A DNA stretch of 64,000 bases from assembly GCA_009760855.2 (NCBI GenBank), contig WPIO01000100.1, forward strand, positions 491,001 through 555,000. The letters are read 5' to 3'. Of this stretch, positions 28,901-38,689 are shown piece by piece. Origin of the DNA: Cristatella mucedo. Its lineage: Eukaryota; Bryozoa; Phylactolaemata; Cristatellidae. Each line of letters opens with the position of its first letter. The stretch's first letter is position 1. A program made the position numbers and the translations under genes. The notes under the pieces are model-generated. The model saw nothing but the letters and a program-made list of their open reading frames with translations. It was not told where the DNA came from and ran no database searches.

Positions 28901-31768
28901 GAATATCCATCACCGTCGAGGACATCGAAACCGCTATTGCACCTTCACAGGCTTTGCAACTGGAAGCATGTTATGGTTGCTTCGTCAACAAGGCACGGGC
29001 CGACCTTTCAGGGCAAGGAGACATCCGGGTACCTTTGCTTATCATTTGTCATGCATCGCTAGTGACCAAACTGGCCAAAATAGGTTCTGCTGGATTAACT
29101 CTTAAGATGGATGGGTGGAATAGTCACGATGGCATGCCTTCCCACTGTTTGCATTGAACCTATTGACTAGATTGCTAGCAATCCGCAGTGGCCTGCGGAT
29201 TCTAAAGTGTGATCGAACTGTACAGAAGAAACACTGATGGGATGGAGCTAGTGAACTAAATAGTAAACATTGTAAAGAGCCTCGGTTTTACTGAAAAGGT
29301 CGGCTGCTGGCGATCGGGTCGAACACCTGACCTCTGCAGCCTGTCGACGCTGCTCCATGGTAGTTGTATAGCGTTCAAATCAGGCGGCTAGCTGAGCCAC
29401 TAGCACCAGCACCAGCACCAACCAACTACAAACTCGGGCTCTTTAAAATGTGCTACACTAGAAAAGACAGCACTGAAGTGAAAAGACAGCGGCCGATGTC
29501 CCCTGTCAGGAGTATCTGGCCTAGCCCCTGTCGAACAGCAGATGCTGGCCAAAAGTCTTCTCCTTACTTGGAATCATGGCTGCCGCTCATACCGACGTAG
29601 CTGACCTGCTGAAGCCATATCTTTTTCATTCTTTCGTTTAAAGACTGTTGGCGATAGATACTTATTAGCGGTGGGCGGATCTTGCAGAGCTTCTTTTCAG
29701 AGCTTCTTGTCAGTCAACGTTTCTCCTCCCAGTCGCCTCTTTCTCTGGCTTTTCGTTTGTTTCGGTCGCCCTTCTCTGCCAAGTCCGTGCGACTCCTCTA
29801 TATATCGGCCACGCATCTCGCATGTTCTTACTGTCAGTTAAAGACTGTTAGCCAGAAATGAGTGTGTTCTATTAAAACTCTCCCCCCCCCGTGTGTGATA
29901 TGCAATTATTTTTCGTGGCTGTGTCCTGTTGCCGACGAGGTACATGTTCTCACCCACATGCAGACTCAGGCGTGCACATGCGTTGGCAACGGACAGGCTA
30001 CCGACGGTGGCCACATGCGTTTCTGGACCGCACATTACAGTCAAGAATGTAATTGTTTAGGGCGTTCTCCCCTGCGTTTGTGGTTTCACCTCGAGCATCT
30101 TTGTCCGGGTCGGCAGAGGAAGGTCTTCGAAGGTGCTGGCTTACTAGATCAGATTCAGTGGTGCCTCGGTTGACCTCTAGACGACCGCATTTGAATTAGG
30201 AAGCATGGTACAAGTTCAAGCTCATAACGTAAACAAATTCCATTCTTGTCAGCGAACAGCTGCACGAGAAGGTTCCTTAAATAATGGAGGAAATACATTG
30301 TAATCTAAAATGGATTTCTGATTGCTGGCTTTAGCCGAATTGAGTTTGAAACTGCAGTAATTCTTATCAGACAGATCTAGAGATCAATGGTGAAAAGAAG
30401 ATAAAAAAAAAAGAAGTGAACTTGAATAGTAGAGTCTGCCTTTGTGTCATTACGTACATGGCCTGTCAGTCTTAAGCCATGTTTGTTGTGGGGAAAGGTA
30501 TGCCATGCCAACTGGGAGAATAGCCGGTGATTGGCTGGTCCTCGTGGCATTAAGTAGAAACATACTTGGGGTCACCCTTTACCATCAGATTCAGGTATGA
30601 CCTCGGTCATGGTGATATGATCTGCTTAATCTAAAGAATGTTATAGGAAAAAGCTAGCAATCTTATTCTGTAAATGCCGCATTAGATCTGCGCGGGATGC
30701 CATTGTAGGCCAATGGCAGTAATGCCAGTGGCTGATATGTGTGCATGTACGTATCTACATTTGTAACTTCACAAAGACGAAGTGGACACCGGAAAGCTCA
30801 CTATAGGACACTCAAAGCCTTGGCGGCTTTTTGTACACACGATGCCGACAGACTCCACCTTAAACAGCAAAAATAAAGTGAGATGCATAGCTGAGTCAGG
30901 AGGGCAGTCAATGAAGTGAGTAGCGTGTGAACAGCAGCGCTGAACGGTCTGGGAAGAATGTGCCAGATTTGAGAGGTGTCGTTGCCTAAGAATTGTGGTA
31001 CATTGATCTGTCCATCGTGACGCCCAGCATCTACTCTGTATATGCTTGTAGTTACTTTCGGGTATTTTGAGCTATTTGGATCCATGCTGGCATCTTCGTA
31101 AGGCATTGTTTATGCAAATGCATGACTCACTTCAGCACATCGCTGCCTCTTTTTGCCTACAGTTTTTCGCCTAGCTGTGCTTTTTGGGTAGGTTGCCGTA
31201 ACTCGTGGCTCAGCATCTGCCACTGCTTTGCTTGTGCTCGGTCGCTGGGCCCATGCAATGGTGGAGCAAGTTTAAACCTAATGGCCGAGTCGATCGGCAG
31301 CATCCAGCCCCCTTGCCACAAGTTACCGACCGGCCGACTGTAGTCGGCAGTGTGGATCGTGTCGGTCGTCCGCTATGTGCTTGCTTGCTCCCGATCACCA
31401 ATCAAGGTGTCGGTTATGATGTCTGCAAGCTTGTTGCGGTGTGTAGAGCTTGCCCTAAGGGCGAAACCTTATTTCTGGTAGGAATGTTCTTGTCACGTCC
31501 ACCTGATTATATTGGCCGCTACAAGATGGTGAGGCACATGAAGTCAGGCCGATCGGAGCACGGATACGAGCAGTTCATTCGCTGGCGACATTGGTGGCAG
31601 ATTGATGGCTTGAGCAACCTCCACGAGACAGGAAGTAAAGTGCTGTCTGTCACGTTTGAACCACTGTACACGAACGTGACAGTCGACGTGGGCCCACCGC
31701 CGCCGCCCATGCCGGACAAAATTCTTGCCGAATCTAAACTATGGTTCATTTGGTTTTTCATACCTTGA
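21752..31768 (+). CDS. B4GALT: Beta-1,4-galactosyltransferase family protein (gene span, two coding exons)
   Basis: A Golgi type II glycosyltransferase that would transfer Gal or GalNAc from the UDP-sugar to terminal GlcNAc. Joining 21752-22481 to 31482-31768 gives 338 residues; the intron is phase 1 (GCAG|GTAGCG to CTGGTAG|GA). Seen: short cytoplasmic tail, membrane anchor at about 9-26, stem to about 90, catalytic domain with VAIIVPYRDRYPHL, FHDVDM (DVD at 167-169 binds Mn), HARHLS, GGVVALNRENF and GWGNEDDD (228-235). In exon 2 come LSRPPDYIGRYKMVRH, DGLSNL and a terminal NVTVDVG. Across the splice the number of residues between EDDD and SRP matches vertebrate B4GALT1. Odd: Asn in GWGxEDDD where Gly is usual, Val for the first Trp of the WGWG block, and Cys204 where B4GALT1 has Tyr289. 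Family assignment is firm; the exact donor is inferred. Confidence 0.9.
22690..23100 (+). repeat. (CT)n microsatellite and long polypyrimidine tract
   Basis: A pure (CT)n run at about 22690-22722, then about 320 bp of CT-rich sequence (CTCTCC, CCTTCC variants), almost free of purines on the plus strand. It starts about 200 bp after the exon 1 donor. Serine-leucine and Arg-Glu frames here are artefacts. Confidence 0.95.
23101..23400. other. No recognised feature
   Basis: Intronic DNA with short open frames and no recognised motif. Confidence 0.4.
23410..23560 (-). mobile_element. CR1-A fragment (minus strand)
   Basis: Minus-strand frame SARNLGFLFQNYFSLDVHMS and KVKSANSQL, the ARNLGV-F-DLSLDDH block of CR1-A. 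About 150 bp remain. Confidence 0.75.
23561..24050. other. No recognised feature
   Basis: A GC-rich open frame at 23719-23949 has no recognised domain. Downstream is AT-rich. Confidence 0.4.
24055..24600 (-). mobile_element. CR1-B LINE 3' end (minus strand)
   Basis: The minus-strand frame at 24165-24578 reads LKELGWLPVDQWIQSKVLTL, LAELLHQFQPV, CLKTVGDRSFS and RLWNSLPQCLCSDNY. The tail on the plus strand is TGTATCTCCATCTGTAACTC at about 24060. The frame stays open for 137 codons, so this copy is fairly young. Confidence 0.9.
24667..24689. repeat. 23-bp palindrome
   Basis: Two 11-base arms, CAGATGTGGGG and CCCCACATCTG, flank a single G. It lies just beyond the CR1-B fragment and may be one end of an unrecognised element. 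Confidence 0.9.
24700..25430 (-). pseudogene. Possible decayed DDE-type transposase
   Basis: Minus-strand frames contain DHAPFILLLDGQISSRWSI and, in a second frame, VTFMEGHPTRL followed by VSIAMPTHLHVYQ. These resemble the (I/L)LLxDGHxSH and LPPHTTHxxQPL blocks of pogo/CENP-B-type DDE transposases. Frames are broken and other motifs are missing. Low certainty; it could be coincidence. Confidence 0.25.
25431..25915. other. No recognised feature
   Basis: Contains a G9 run at about 25459-25468, otherwise nothing recognised. Confidence 0.4.
25916..25960. repeat. (TA)n(CA)n microsatellite
   Basis: Compound run of TATATA then CACACA. Confidence 0.95.
26215..26655 (+). mobile_element. CR1-B LINE 3' end
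   Basis: ACGGCTTGGCTCCTTCATAC, GAACTGCTGCACCAGTTTCA, GTTGGCGACAGAAGCTTTTG and CTCACTACCTCAACTGCTCT in order, ending near TGGGAGTTACAGACATAG. Frame broken. Confidence 0.85.
26656..26790. other. Unassigned spacer
   Basis: Short spacer before SINE B copy 3; nothing recognised. Confidence 0.4.
26795..26962 (-). mobile_element. SINE B, copy 3 (minus strand)
   Basis: On the plus strand: AGCTGATTTAACAGCTTCTT, TAGCGACAGAAGAGCCC, CCCACGACCTCGGTCCCGAG, then TAGTGTGCCATCACGGCTG. This is the reverse of the SINE B layout. Confidence 0.9.
26980..27640 (+). mobile_element. Degenerate CR1-A fragment
   Basis: Decayed blocks in the right order: CTCAAAATTGGTTCGGCCAG, AAAGTGACCTTATACTAGAT, TTGCACTGGCTTAACATCCA and CCTGACGACGAGATATAAAT. 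Much older than the copies at 34.85 or 63.38 kb. Confidence 0.65.
27641..28005. other. No recognised feature
   Basis: AT-rich. May include the 3' end of the Tc1 element, whose terminal repeats were not found. Confidence 0.4.
28010..28920 (-). pseudogene. Tc1-like transposase (frameshifted)
   Basis: A cut-and-paste DNA transposase remnant on the minus strand. In order: N-terminal helix-turn-helix remnant YSNSEITRRLRG (about 28885), second HTH NTVRRRLNEHGSKARVAK, linker KPLLTVQHKKAKRTFA, then VLWTDKSKLDRFG (first Asp), GGSVMAWSCFSTSGI, CWQHDNNKKHTA (second Asp) and, in a shifted frame, LNPIEHPWDEVD (catalytic Glu). All three catalytic acids remain. Frameshifts near 28580 and 28160-28200 and a stop beyond inactivate it. 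Terminal inverted repeats were not located. Confidence 0.88.
28921..29280. other. No recognised feature
   Basis: Intronic DNA; possible 5' flank of the Tc1 element. Confidence 0.4.
29285..29450 (-). mobile_element. tRNA-like SINE head (family C, single copy here)
   Basis: Read on the minus strand: A-box-like GTGGCTCAGCTAGCCGCC, then B-box-like GGTGTTCGACCCGATCG about 75 bases later, preceded by a short GGTGCT repeat. The box spacing is too wide for a genuine tRNA. No other copy in the window. Confidence 0.45.
29620..29880 (+). other. Segment flanked by CR1-B-like words
   Basis: TTTAAAGACTGTTGGCGATAG at about 29637 and GTTAAAGACTGTTAGCCAG at about 29838 resemble the CR1-B phrase TTAAAGACTGTTGGCGACAG. 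Between them is pyrimidine-rich DNA with CTCTATATATCGG. The relation to CR1-B is clear only for these short words. Confidence 0.35.
29881..30740. other. No recognised feature
   Basis: Begins with a C10 run. No coding, tRNA-like or shared repeat sequence was recognised. Confidence 0.4.
30750..31030 (-). mobile_element. CR1-B 3' end, degenerate (minus strand)
   Basis: On the plus strand: CATTTGTAACTTCACAAAGA (tail), then GAGTGAGATGCATAG-like and TGAAGTGAGTAGCGTGTGAA, parallel to the better copy at 24.06-24.6 kb. About 280 bp. Confidence 0.6.
31482..31768 (+). CDS. B4GALT: B4GALT exon 2 (C-terminus)
   Basis: Starts after CTTATTTCTGGTAG and supplies the last 94 codons plus the split Gly codon. 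It encodes MFLSRPPDYIGRYKMVRHMK, a basic/aromatic stretch, IDGLSNLHETGSKVLSV and PLYTNVTVDVG. These equal the SRP...GRCRMIRH, SDGLNSL and YTQITVDIG blocks of vertebrate B4GALT1. A proline run and a short hydrophobic tail precede the TGA at 31766-31768. Confidence 0.92.
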
Positions 31769-32500
31769 TCTGATGGCATGCATTCACTTCAGTGCGGCTA
31801 GTTATTTTTGCCAGCTAGACTGCACAAGGACACGTCACCCATCGCTCTTCCTCCTACTCGCCGCTGCTGCTGCTGGTCGAATGCCCTCGGAGCTAGTGCG
31901 ACCTGGCCTTGCTGATGAGGCCGGCATTGTCGCTCGGATCGTGACTTGCTTTACTCTCTAGTCATCGCGGTCCCGAGGCTGGCGGCTTCTTTGCTGTCAG
32001 GCAGCCTCAACGGGTGTGGTGGTGCTTTTAAGCGGTCAAGTCCGAGTTCAAAGTGTCGAAGTTGTTCCAAACGTAGTGCTGCTTCGATTGGCGGGTTTGT
32101 CGGTGCCGTTTTTTCAGCAGATAGGGCTCGTTCGCAGTTTGATAGTTTCGTGAACCTCTGCAGAGTCTAATTTGCGGGCGGCCAAGCTCTGTAACGGTTT
32201 CTTCGTGCTTTCTCGCTCATATGTGTAATCTCGTCTTTTGTGCTTCCAGTCGCGTTTTGTTCACTCGTAGCTCGTAGCTGTGCTTGACGTGCTTAGCAAT
32301 CTCACGGCAGCCATCTCTCGAAGTGGCAGCCAGCAGGGGGGGGGGGGCACTGCCTGCGATGCAGGCAGCTGCCGCTTGCTACCACCTAACCGCGCAGGCT
32401 TCACCATCTCGGCTCTTTGGCAGGAGAATGCCTGCTTTCGATAAGTGAATTGAATTTCAGTTCATAACTTAATAAAGGGTTTACTCTGCAGCTCATCTGC
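31769..32500 (+). promoter_or_regulatory. B4GALT 3' UTR and candidate polyadenylation signal
   Basis: The first consensus AATAAA downstream of the stop is at 32471-32476, about 700 bp after it. A G-rich run at 32336-32347 precedes it. The actual cleavage site cannot be read from sequence. Confidence 0.45.
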
Positions 32501-34310
32501 TTGCCCAGTTTTATTCAGGGAGCCTGGGGCAGGTTTGACGAAGCAGTATTAATGAACTGTGCAGGTCGAAACACAAAAGAACGCGACTTAGCCCTACATC
32601 ACGTCATTGCGAAAGGATGAGGTTGAAGTTGCCATGCTATATTTCGTGGCAACTTGCTGCATGCATTGTAGAAAAGGGTCCTTGGCCAGGTGCCCCTCTC
32701 AAGAATCTGTACGAATCTAAAAGTCTTAGGCAATGGAGTACTTTCTGACGACTGTATCTGCAGCGAAGCATCACAAAACTCTCTGGTCGACTTGACGACA
32801 AAAAGAGCTGGAGCCTTTAAGATTTTGACCCGTCTCTCAGGTATATCTATACGTTTTTCCAGGATTCAAGTCACTCGACCACTCTCACTTGACATCAATA
32901 GCAAAATCTCAAAGTGCCCCGAGACGAGGTAGTTGCTGCTGCTGCGTAAATAAAGCTATCGTATAAGAACAAGTATAGCAGCAGCAGCAGCTTCGGGCAA
33001 CGCGTACTTGTTTATCTTTAAGAAGTTTACGGATTGCCTTCGGAATGTATGGGCGTGCCTATTAAATTCTGTTCAAGTACGGGAGCAGGCTCAAATCCTG
33101 CATTGAAGGCGAAAGGATTTCTAGAGCGAGATACAACAAGTGTTCGAAGAAAAGTACATGAATTGAGCCATATGTTGAAGCTCGTTATCAGATGAGCGAC
33201 CGCATATTGTTAACGATTAAACTAATTCAGGTTCGCTTGTTTTTTCATATCTGGATGAGAAAATGCTTGGCATTCAAACGTGACATAATTTTTGCTTAGA
33301 TCGACGACTTGAGTTTCTCAATGCAGTCGAAGCTTCCTCAAATGCTTGGTACAATCTCGTAATTTACTCGGCAAATAAAAAAACACCTCAAGGCTAGTTT
33401 CTTCATGGCCCGCTCGACAATGCCGCATTTTAGGGCTGTGTCGATTCTTGAGCGAAGGAAGTTTACCGTGCTACCCAAAGAAAAGGGAGAGCATACGAAA
33501 TGTCTGTCCTTGCCCTTAGGTTAGTGCAGATAGTTCAAATGCCGTGACGGCCTACCTTTCAGAAGTGGTTAAACGTCTGATCAAATATTCTTCTGCGATT
33601 GCATGCTGCCAACTCGCACTACTAAATTCGGCTCTCTAAGCAAACGAGGTTGTCATTCGGCCTGTAGTCGGCATCCCCTTCGGAGTACAAAAATAATCTC
33701 GAATCAAGAAACCTTAAGATCCTCGATATTGATATCATCACAAACAACTTTGGCGCCCCGTCGGTTCAATCCTCTGTCCGACCTGGGATTGATTTCGACA
33801 ATCGAGACACAGTCCGAGATATTCTGATCGAGTTCCTTGTCTGACTAAGCTTGTTGTATGACATCGCTCAAACGGCACAAGGTTTACTTGCGGATGATTT
33901 CAAGCTTGTGTGTGTGCTACAAACTAGCTGCAGAAGGCTTCCTGCAAACGTCTGCAGACAAAAACAAGTCACCTGTAATGGTGCTAGTCCTTGACAGACT
34001 TTGATGACAAGCGATGAAGCAGCTGGCGCCTTGACGAAGCACGACTATCGAGTCGCAGAGGCTGCCTGGGGACGAGCCGACAAGTCGACGGGGCGACGGA
34101 ACGTCGCAGAAATGACACTGGCGCCTTAATATAGTAATTCTACATCCGTCGTGCGAAGCGTTCTATTCGGCAGCTGAGGACGTTGTCCAGCATCAGCCAG
34201 AGCGTGCAACTCATTTTGAAGCCAAAGCACAAAAAAAACAGCAGCTAATGTGAGAGAGAGAGAGAGGACTCGCTAATACCTGCCCTGGTGCTTTTCATGC
34301 CGTGTAACAG
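32501..34310. other. Intergenic DNA, no recognised gene
   Basis: Only short features: a CTGCTGCTGC/AGCAGCAGCAGC pair at 32937-32992 that can form an imperfect hairpin, a tRNA B-box-like GCTCAAATCCTGC at about 33092, and (GA)7 at 34253-34266. No conserved frame. Confidence 0.45.
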
Positions 34311-34319
34311 ATCGTAAGG

Positions 34320-34360
34320 ATATTAATAATAACGAGACATTTGCGTAGCGCCCAATCAGC
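34320..34360 (-). mobile_element. CR1-A tail scrap (minus strand)
   Basis: ATTAATAATAACGAGACATT then GCGTAGCGCCC matches the reverse of the CR1-A tail. Very short. Confidence 0.4.
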
Positions 34361-34840
34361 ACCGAGCCTTTGTCGTGCTTTTTTGATAGAATGATAGGTA
34401 AGGTAGAAAGTCAATTCCAACGACCCATCCCTAATAGACTCTTCACACTCTATTCTTTGCTTTACCTCAAAGTTCATCTTAATGCCTACCACCTACCGTA
34501 ATAACATAATCTGAAGGCTTATCTCGCAGTCAAAGAAAACTCATGCTACCCTCTAATTACAATACTTATATACTTATCTCCTGGGATTTATAGATTTCCT
34601 AGTTAGTGCCTTGTGGACATAGGTTAACCTATGTCCGTGGTCTCAGGTCTTGTTCTGCAGTCTTCACATTCAGCTGTATTAGGGCTACTCATTAAACGAG
34701 CGAATAGTGCGAGACCAGCTAAACTTGTAAAAATCGAAGCTTCAAACCTAGTAGGTATGTTCCTATTACGCTGAGGAGTTATTCAATCCACTGGGAGACT
34801 TTTTTGCAAGTGCTTAGCGACTTTCTCAGAAATTCTGACA
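34361..34840. other. No recognised feature
   Basis: AT-rich; nothing recognised apart from AGGTTAACCTATG, a short palindrome near 34620. Confidence 0.4.
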
Positions 34841-34849
34841 TAGCACAAG

Positions 34850-36170
34850 TCTCGCACGTAGTTCTGCCTTGACTTTTTGTCAGCGTTTGACACAATTAAT
34901 CGTGAAGTTTTTCTTGAGCGCGGGCCGTCTCGCATGGGCATATATGACACTGTACTGCAACGATTTAGGATCTCCTAGATTGTGAGACTTCACATTAATG
35001 ATGGTTCCTTTCACGGTTTATACTCTCCCTCTTGCTGATGTGATTGCCAAGCACACTCTAGGCTTTCACTTTTATGCGGATGACACTCAGTTGTACCTTT
35101 GCTTTGACCCTTCCCAGCCTTCGAGCACCTCGAATTCTCTCAACTCACTTGCTGCATGTATTCATGACCTCCGCACATGGATGGTAGCAAATTTTCTAAA
35201 ACTAAACGATGATAAAACTAACTTAATAGTTATGGGCAAACCCAGTGTGATTCAGTAATTGAAAAGGCTAACGCTCAAAATTGGCTCTGCCAGCATATCT
35301 CCTGCTAAATCTACACGAAATCTAGGTGTAAATTTCCAAAGAGACCTTTCGCTAGACGACTACATCAGCTCCACAATCAAATCTGCCTACTTTCAGCTAC
35401 ATAACATTGCTAAAATTCGGGCTTGTTTGGATAAGGATACCACGTCCAAGTTGGTCCATGCATTCGTGACATCCAGTCTCGATTTCTGCAACTCACTTGC
35501 TTATTGGCCTACCGGCATGTGCGATCAGGTGATTGTAGCTGGTGCAAAACTCTGCAGCTAGGCTTGTCTGTCGTTAGCGTCGCAGTTGCCACATCACACC
35601 ACTTCTCACCGACCTGCACTGGCTACCAGCCAAGCAACGGATTGACTTCAAGGTTTTGTCGCTCACTTTTAGGTCACTTCATTATTTGGCTCCAGCCTAT
35701 TTCTCAGATCTACTTCCCCACCAGGCCAAGCATCGTCCACCCGCTTTTCGGAATCCAACAGTTTACCAATACGTCGTACAAACCTCAAATCCTTTGGATA
35801 CCGTGCATTTAGTTCGTATGCTCCCAAAGCCTGGAACTCACTTCCGACTTGCGTCAGAACATCCCCTTACTTGACCACATTTAAAAAGAACTTTTAAACT
35901 CCTGTTTAGGACAGCATTTAGTGGGCTCCTGCGATTCGTCCTTTGCGTGCTTATGCGTGCTGACACTGTGCATGCTGCCTCTAACCACATTTGCATGCTT
36001 GCTCAGTGCATGTCATCCCTAACCACGTTGTTCATGTTGCTTATCAAGCATGATATTACTCACGATTTAATCGCGTTTCCCTTTGCAGCCGATGTAAAGC
36101 GCATAGAAAGAGATTGAGTTCTCTGAGAGCGCTTTATCAAGTGCATTCTTCTTCTTATTTTTGTTATTAC
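34850..36170 (+). mobile_element. CR1-A LINE, second-longest copy
   Basis: Begins inside RT (decayed AFDTINHEVFLERLRS at about 34885), then HFYADDTQLYLCFDPSQPSS with the catalytic Asp-Asp at about 35075. It continues through ANFLKLNDDKTNLIVMGKPS, RNLGVNFQRDLSLDDYI, SAYFQLHNIAKIRACLD and the HWLP region. The complete 3' UTR and tail AAAGAGATTGAGTTCTCTGA lie at about 36105. A stop at 35258 and frameshifts near 35500 disable it. Confidence 0.93.
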
Positions 36171-36239
36171 AATGAAGTCAACAAGCAAGAGTAATCCGAT
36201 GAGCTCTACAAACATTTGGTACTCTAGGGATCTGTACAT

Positions 36240-37010
36240 ATTCCTCTTTTTTGCAAAATGTATGCCCGCCCACTTGCGGAATCAGTGGCTAAACACTATC
36301 TAGGCTTTCATTTTTTATGCTGAAGACACACAGCTAGTTGCCTCTAACCTTTGATACCTAACAATCTTTCGGCAAGGCGAACTCTTAATTAATTGATTCC
36401 ATCAGGTTTTCCATTAAGTCTTCCTAGTATCAGGTAAGAAATATTTTAAGATATGGGCATGCTTAGGAGCAGAAACCACAGCAAAGCTGGACCATGAACT
36501 TCTGACAAACCCTTTTGACTTGAGTAGCTCATGACTCGCAGTTCTTCTAGCTCGTGCAAGATAATGTCTACAGTTGGTGCGAAATTTGGCAGCTAGGCTT
36601 GTCTGTCGTGAACATCAACGTTTCCGCATTACACCCGCCACTTTCAATGGAACTGCATTACTTCTCCTATGAAATAGAATACGACGTCAAGGTTCTGTCA
36701 CTCAATTTTAGGGTCCTTGTATTTTCTAACCTGTTCAACTCATCACAAGTAGTTCGTATTCAGGCGCTACATTATAGAATCCGTTCGTCCGACTCGATCC
36801 GATTACCGTGTACCTTACACCAATCTCAAACCTTTCGATACATCTAACACGTTTAGCTGATATGCTCCCAAAGCCTACCACTCACTCTTGGCTGACGTCA
36901 CATCCTCTAAAATATAAAAATAAACTCAAAAGCACTTGTTACTCAAAGCAATTTCTTGGCCTATGTTGAGCTGCCCTGAATATGCTCATTCTTGCGTAAA
37001 CTCTGCATGC
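36240..37010 (+). mobile_element. Degenerate CR1-A fragment
   Basis: Decayed words in order: TAGGCTTTCATTTTTTATGC (HFYADD), ACAGTTGGTGCGAAATTTGG (LQLVQNSA), GTCAAGGTTCTGTCACTCAA and ATGCTCCCAAAGCCTACCAC. It immediately follows the previous copy and is older. Confidence 0.65.
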
Positions 37011-37329
37011 TATCAAAACCACTTGATACGCTTTCTTACCAGCATTGTTCGCATACAAATTTCGTACTTATTACAAACACCAGCCATTTCTATGAGAATA
37101 TAAGATTTTTGGAGATTATCGAGCTCACAGTTGCCCCAAAGGTATCATAATGCTCTCAGATGAAAGTACCTAGATGATTTTTCGGATGTCAGCTGTTATT
37201 AGCTATTGGTTTATGGAAGCTGTAAGGTACCTGGATCGAGATTTGGCTCGCATTCAGTACGAAATACAAGAAGTTACTTTGTTATTTTTTCACAAAAACC
37301 ACCACCACTCATGCAGAACATTAACACAG
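37011..37329. other. No recognised feature
   Basis: AT-rich spacer. Confidence 0.4.
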
Positions 37330-37560
37330 TCAGAGCATTTGTGCTTTTAAGGGCCGTAGTAGGCTAGTTGAATGGTATGAGGTATGCACTCTCCACGCCT
37401 TCTGTCGTAGAATTCTGTGCCATTCGCACAAGGGCAGTTCGGTGTCACCGGTAGCACCAAGTGGTTGTGAGGAGTTGCAAACATACAGATACAAAAAAGC
37501 ACACGTGGAAGCCTCGAGCTGGTATTCTGTTACACATCCATTCCTGCACATGCTAAGTGC
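37330..37560 (-). pseudogene. Exon-like segment, copy 1 of a diverged pair
   Basis: Read on the minus strand, one frame gives LVLPVTPNCPCANGTEFYDR, then an Arg-rich turn, GECIPHT and a stop near 37347. The spacing of cysteines in CPC...GEC is reminiscent of small disulphide-rich secreted domains, but no family can be named. The position matching the splice acceptor of copy 2 (TGCAG) reads TGCAA here. Its pairing with the signal exon at 43.0 kb is speculative. Confidence 0.3.
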
Positions 37561-37884
37561 ATAGAGCGAGATTTCTTTCTCTTTGGGCACTCTACAACTG
37601 ACATTACAGTCATTATCAAACGTCAATCGCATCCGTAAGAAAATAACTGAAGACTGGTTCGCCAGAGCGCTGAGCTTACTGCTGCACTTCGGCTGGCCCG
37701 GATTGTTCTCCGATAAAAGTACTTTGATTATCATCAATAACAGTTGTTTTATTTTCAGAGGGCATGCCATCAGAGCATACGAAACATTGTTCCGAGGCAT
37801 AATACTTGAGATCAAGCAATTGTGCAGATCTTTCACATCAAAAAAATCTCATCAACCGTTTCATTTACGTGCGAGCATACTCTG
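37561..37884. other. Spacer between the two exon-like copies
   Basis: A minus-strand open frame (37330-37836) extends into it without recognised motifs. Confidence 0.35.
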
Positions 37885-38260
37885 AGCCTTCATTCGTGAC
37901 GGTGCAGTGGCTGGCCAGCTGAAGGGTGCAAGGCTTTCGCCTTTTGCTCAATCGCAGTGCGTCGTATTAGAATTCCACGCCATTCGTTCGTGGCTACTTC
38001 GCAGTCACCGGCAGAGCCACGTGATTGACAGTAGCTGCAACACATGCGGGTGCAAAGAGAAGAAGACACGCAGAGTTAGCCTACAGCTACATGCTCCAGA
38101 CCTGACAGGAGCTTCGTACACTTCAGCCGTGCAGTGCGCAGCCATTTGCAGATCAACATGATGCACCCTATTACAGGCAAGCAGACCGCACCCAAGGAGC
38201 AGAACAGTTGCGAACATTACGGTTGGGCTCGCGGAAACTAGCACGATTGACTGCAGATTC
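37885..38260 (-). pseudogene. Exon-like segment, copy 2 of a diverged pair
   Basis: On the minus strand a good acceptor (TCTTCTTCTCTTTGCACCCG, ending GTGTTGCAG at about 38030) is followed by a frame giving VNHVALPVTAK and then TAG. The TAG lies exactly where copy 1 has the first Cys of CPC. Homology with copy 1 extends about 100 bp upstream of the acceptor and to the CACGCC/GTGGAATTC downstream. Either a dead exon duplicate or part of a dispersed repeat. Confidence 0.3.
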
Positions 38261-38397
38261 GACCCAAGACTAGCCAGCGCCGCGCGGAGAAAGCTGGAAC
38301 TTCTGTCGCGAGTGCGTTAGTGCAGAGCTCACTGAGAAAGCCAAGTTGTTGGGAGCGCGAGCTGCCGCACCTAGCTCTTGCACAGGGCCCGCTGACA

Positions 38398-38398
38398 T

Positions 38399-38479
<81 letters not shown>

Positions 38480-38506
38480 CACACACACACACGCACGAAC
38501 ACACAG
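38398..38506. repeat. (CA)n microsatellite
   Basis: About 50 CA units, with rare CG interruptions towards the 3' side. Confidence 0.97.
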
Positions 38507-38689
38507 AGTAGCAGTTCGTCACCGCATTTTCTTTTCTTTTGCTTAAATGTCTCTGGCTCCTCCTTGGACAAAATCAATGTCCTGCCCAATATCCCGTGAG
38601 CAGCATTGAGATAACAAATCTTTAACTTGGCTTTAAAATATTGAAAGTAACCTTCAAGCTCACGGACACGGTAAAAGAATACCCTCTAG

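Larger units (their letters stand above)
22482..31481 (+). other. B4GALT intron 1
   Basis: A 9.0-kb intron bounded by GT (22482-22483) and AG (31480-31481). It contains a long polypyrimidine tract, CR1-A and CR1-B fragments in both orientations, SINE B, a broken Tc1 transposase, a tRNA-like SINE and a CA microsatellite. No additional coding exon is required to complete the protein. Confidence 0.85.

Noticed and set aside
29620-29880. LTR with TATA box (CTCTATATATCGG)
   Set aside because: No TG...CA ends or target duplication; flanking words match CR1-B.
37330-37836. 168-codon minus-strand open frame as a gene
   Set aside because: The frame runs through a diverged direct repeat in a different phase from the cysteine-bearing frame and has no motif or splice support.
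38238-38589. Cys-Val and Thr-His repeat frames
   Set aside because: Translation of the (CA)n microsatellite; the same applies at 13.28, 44.1 and 48.76 kb.
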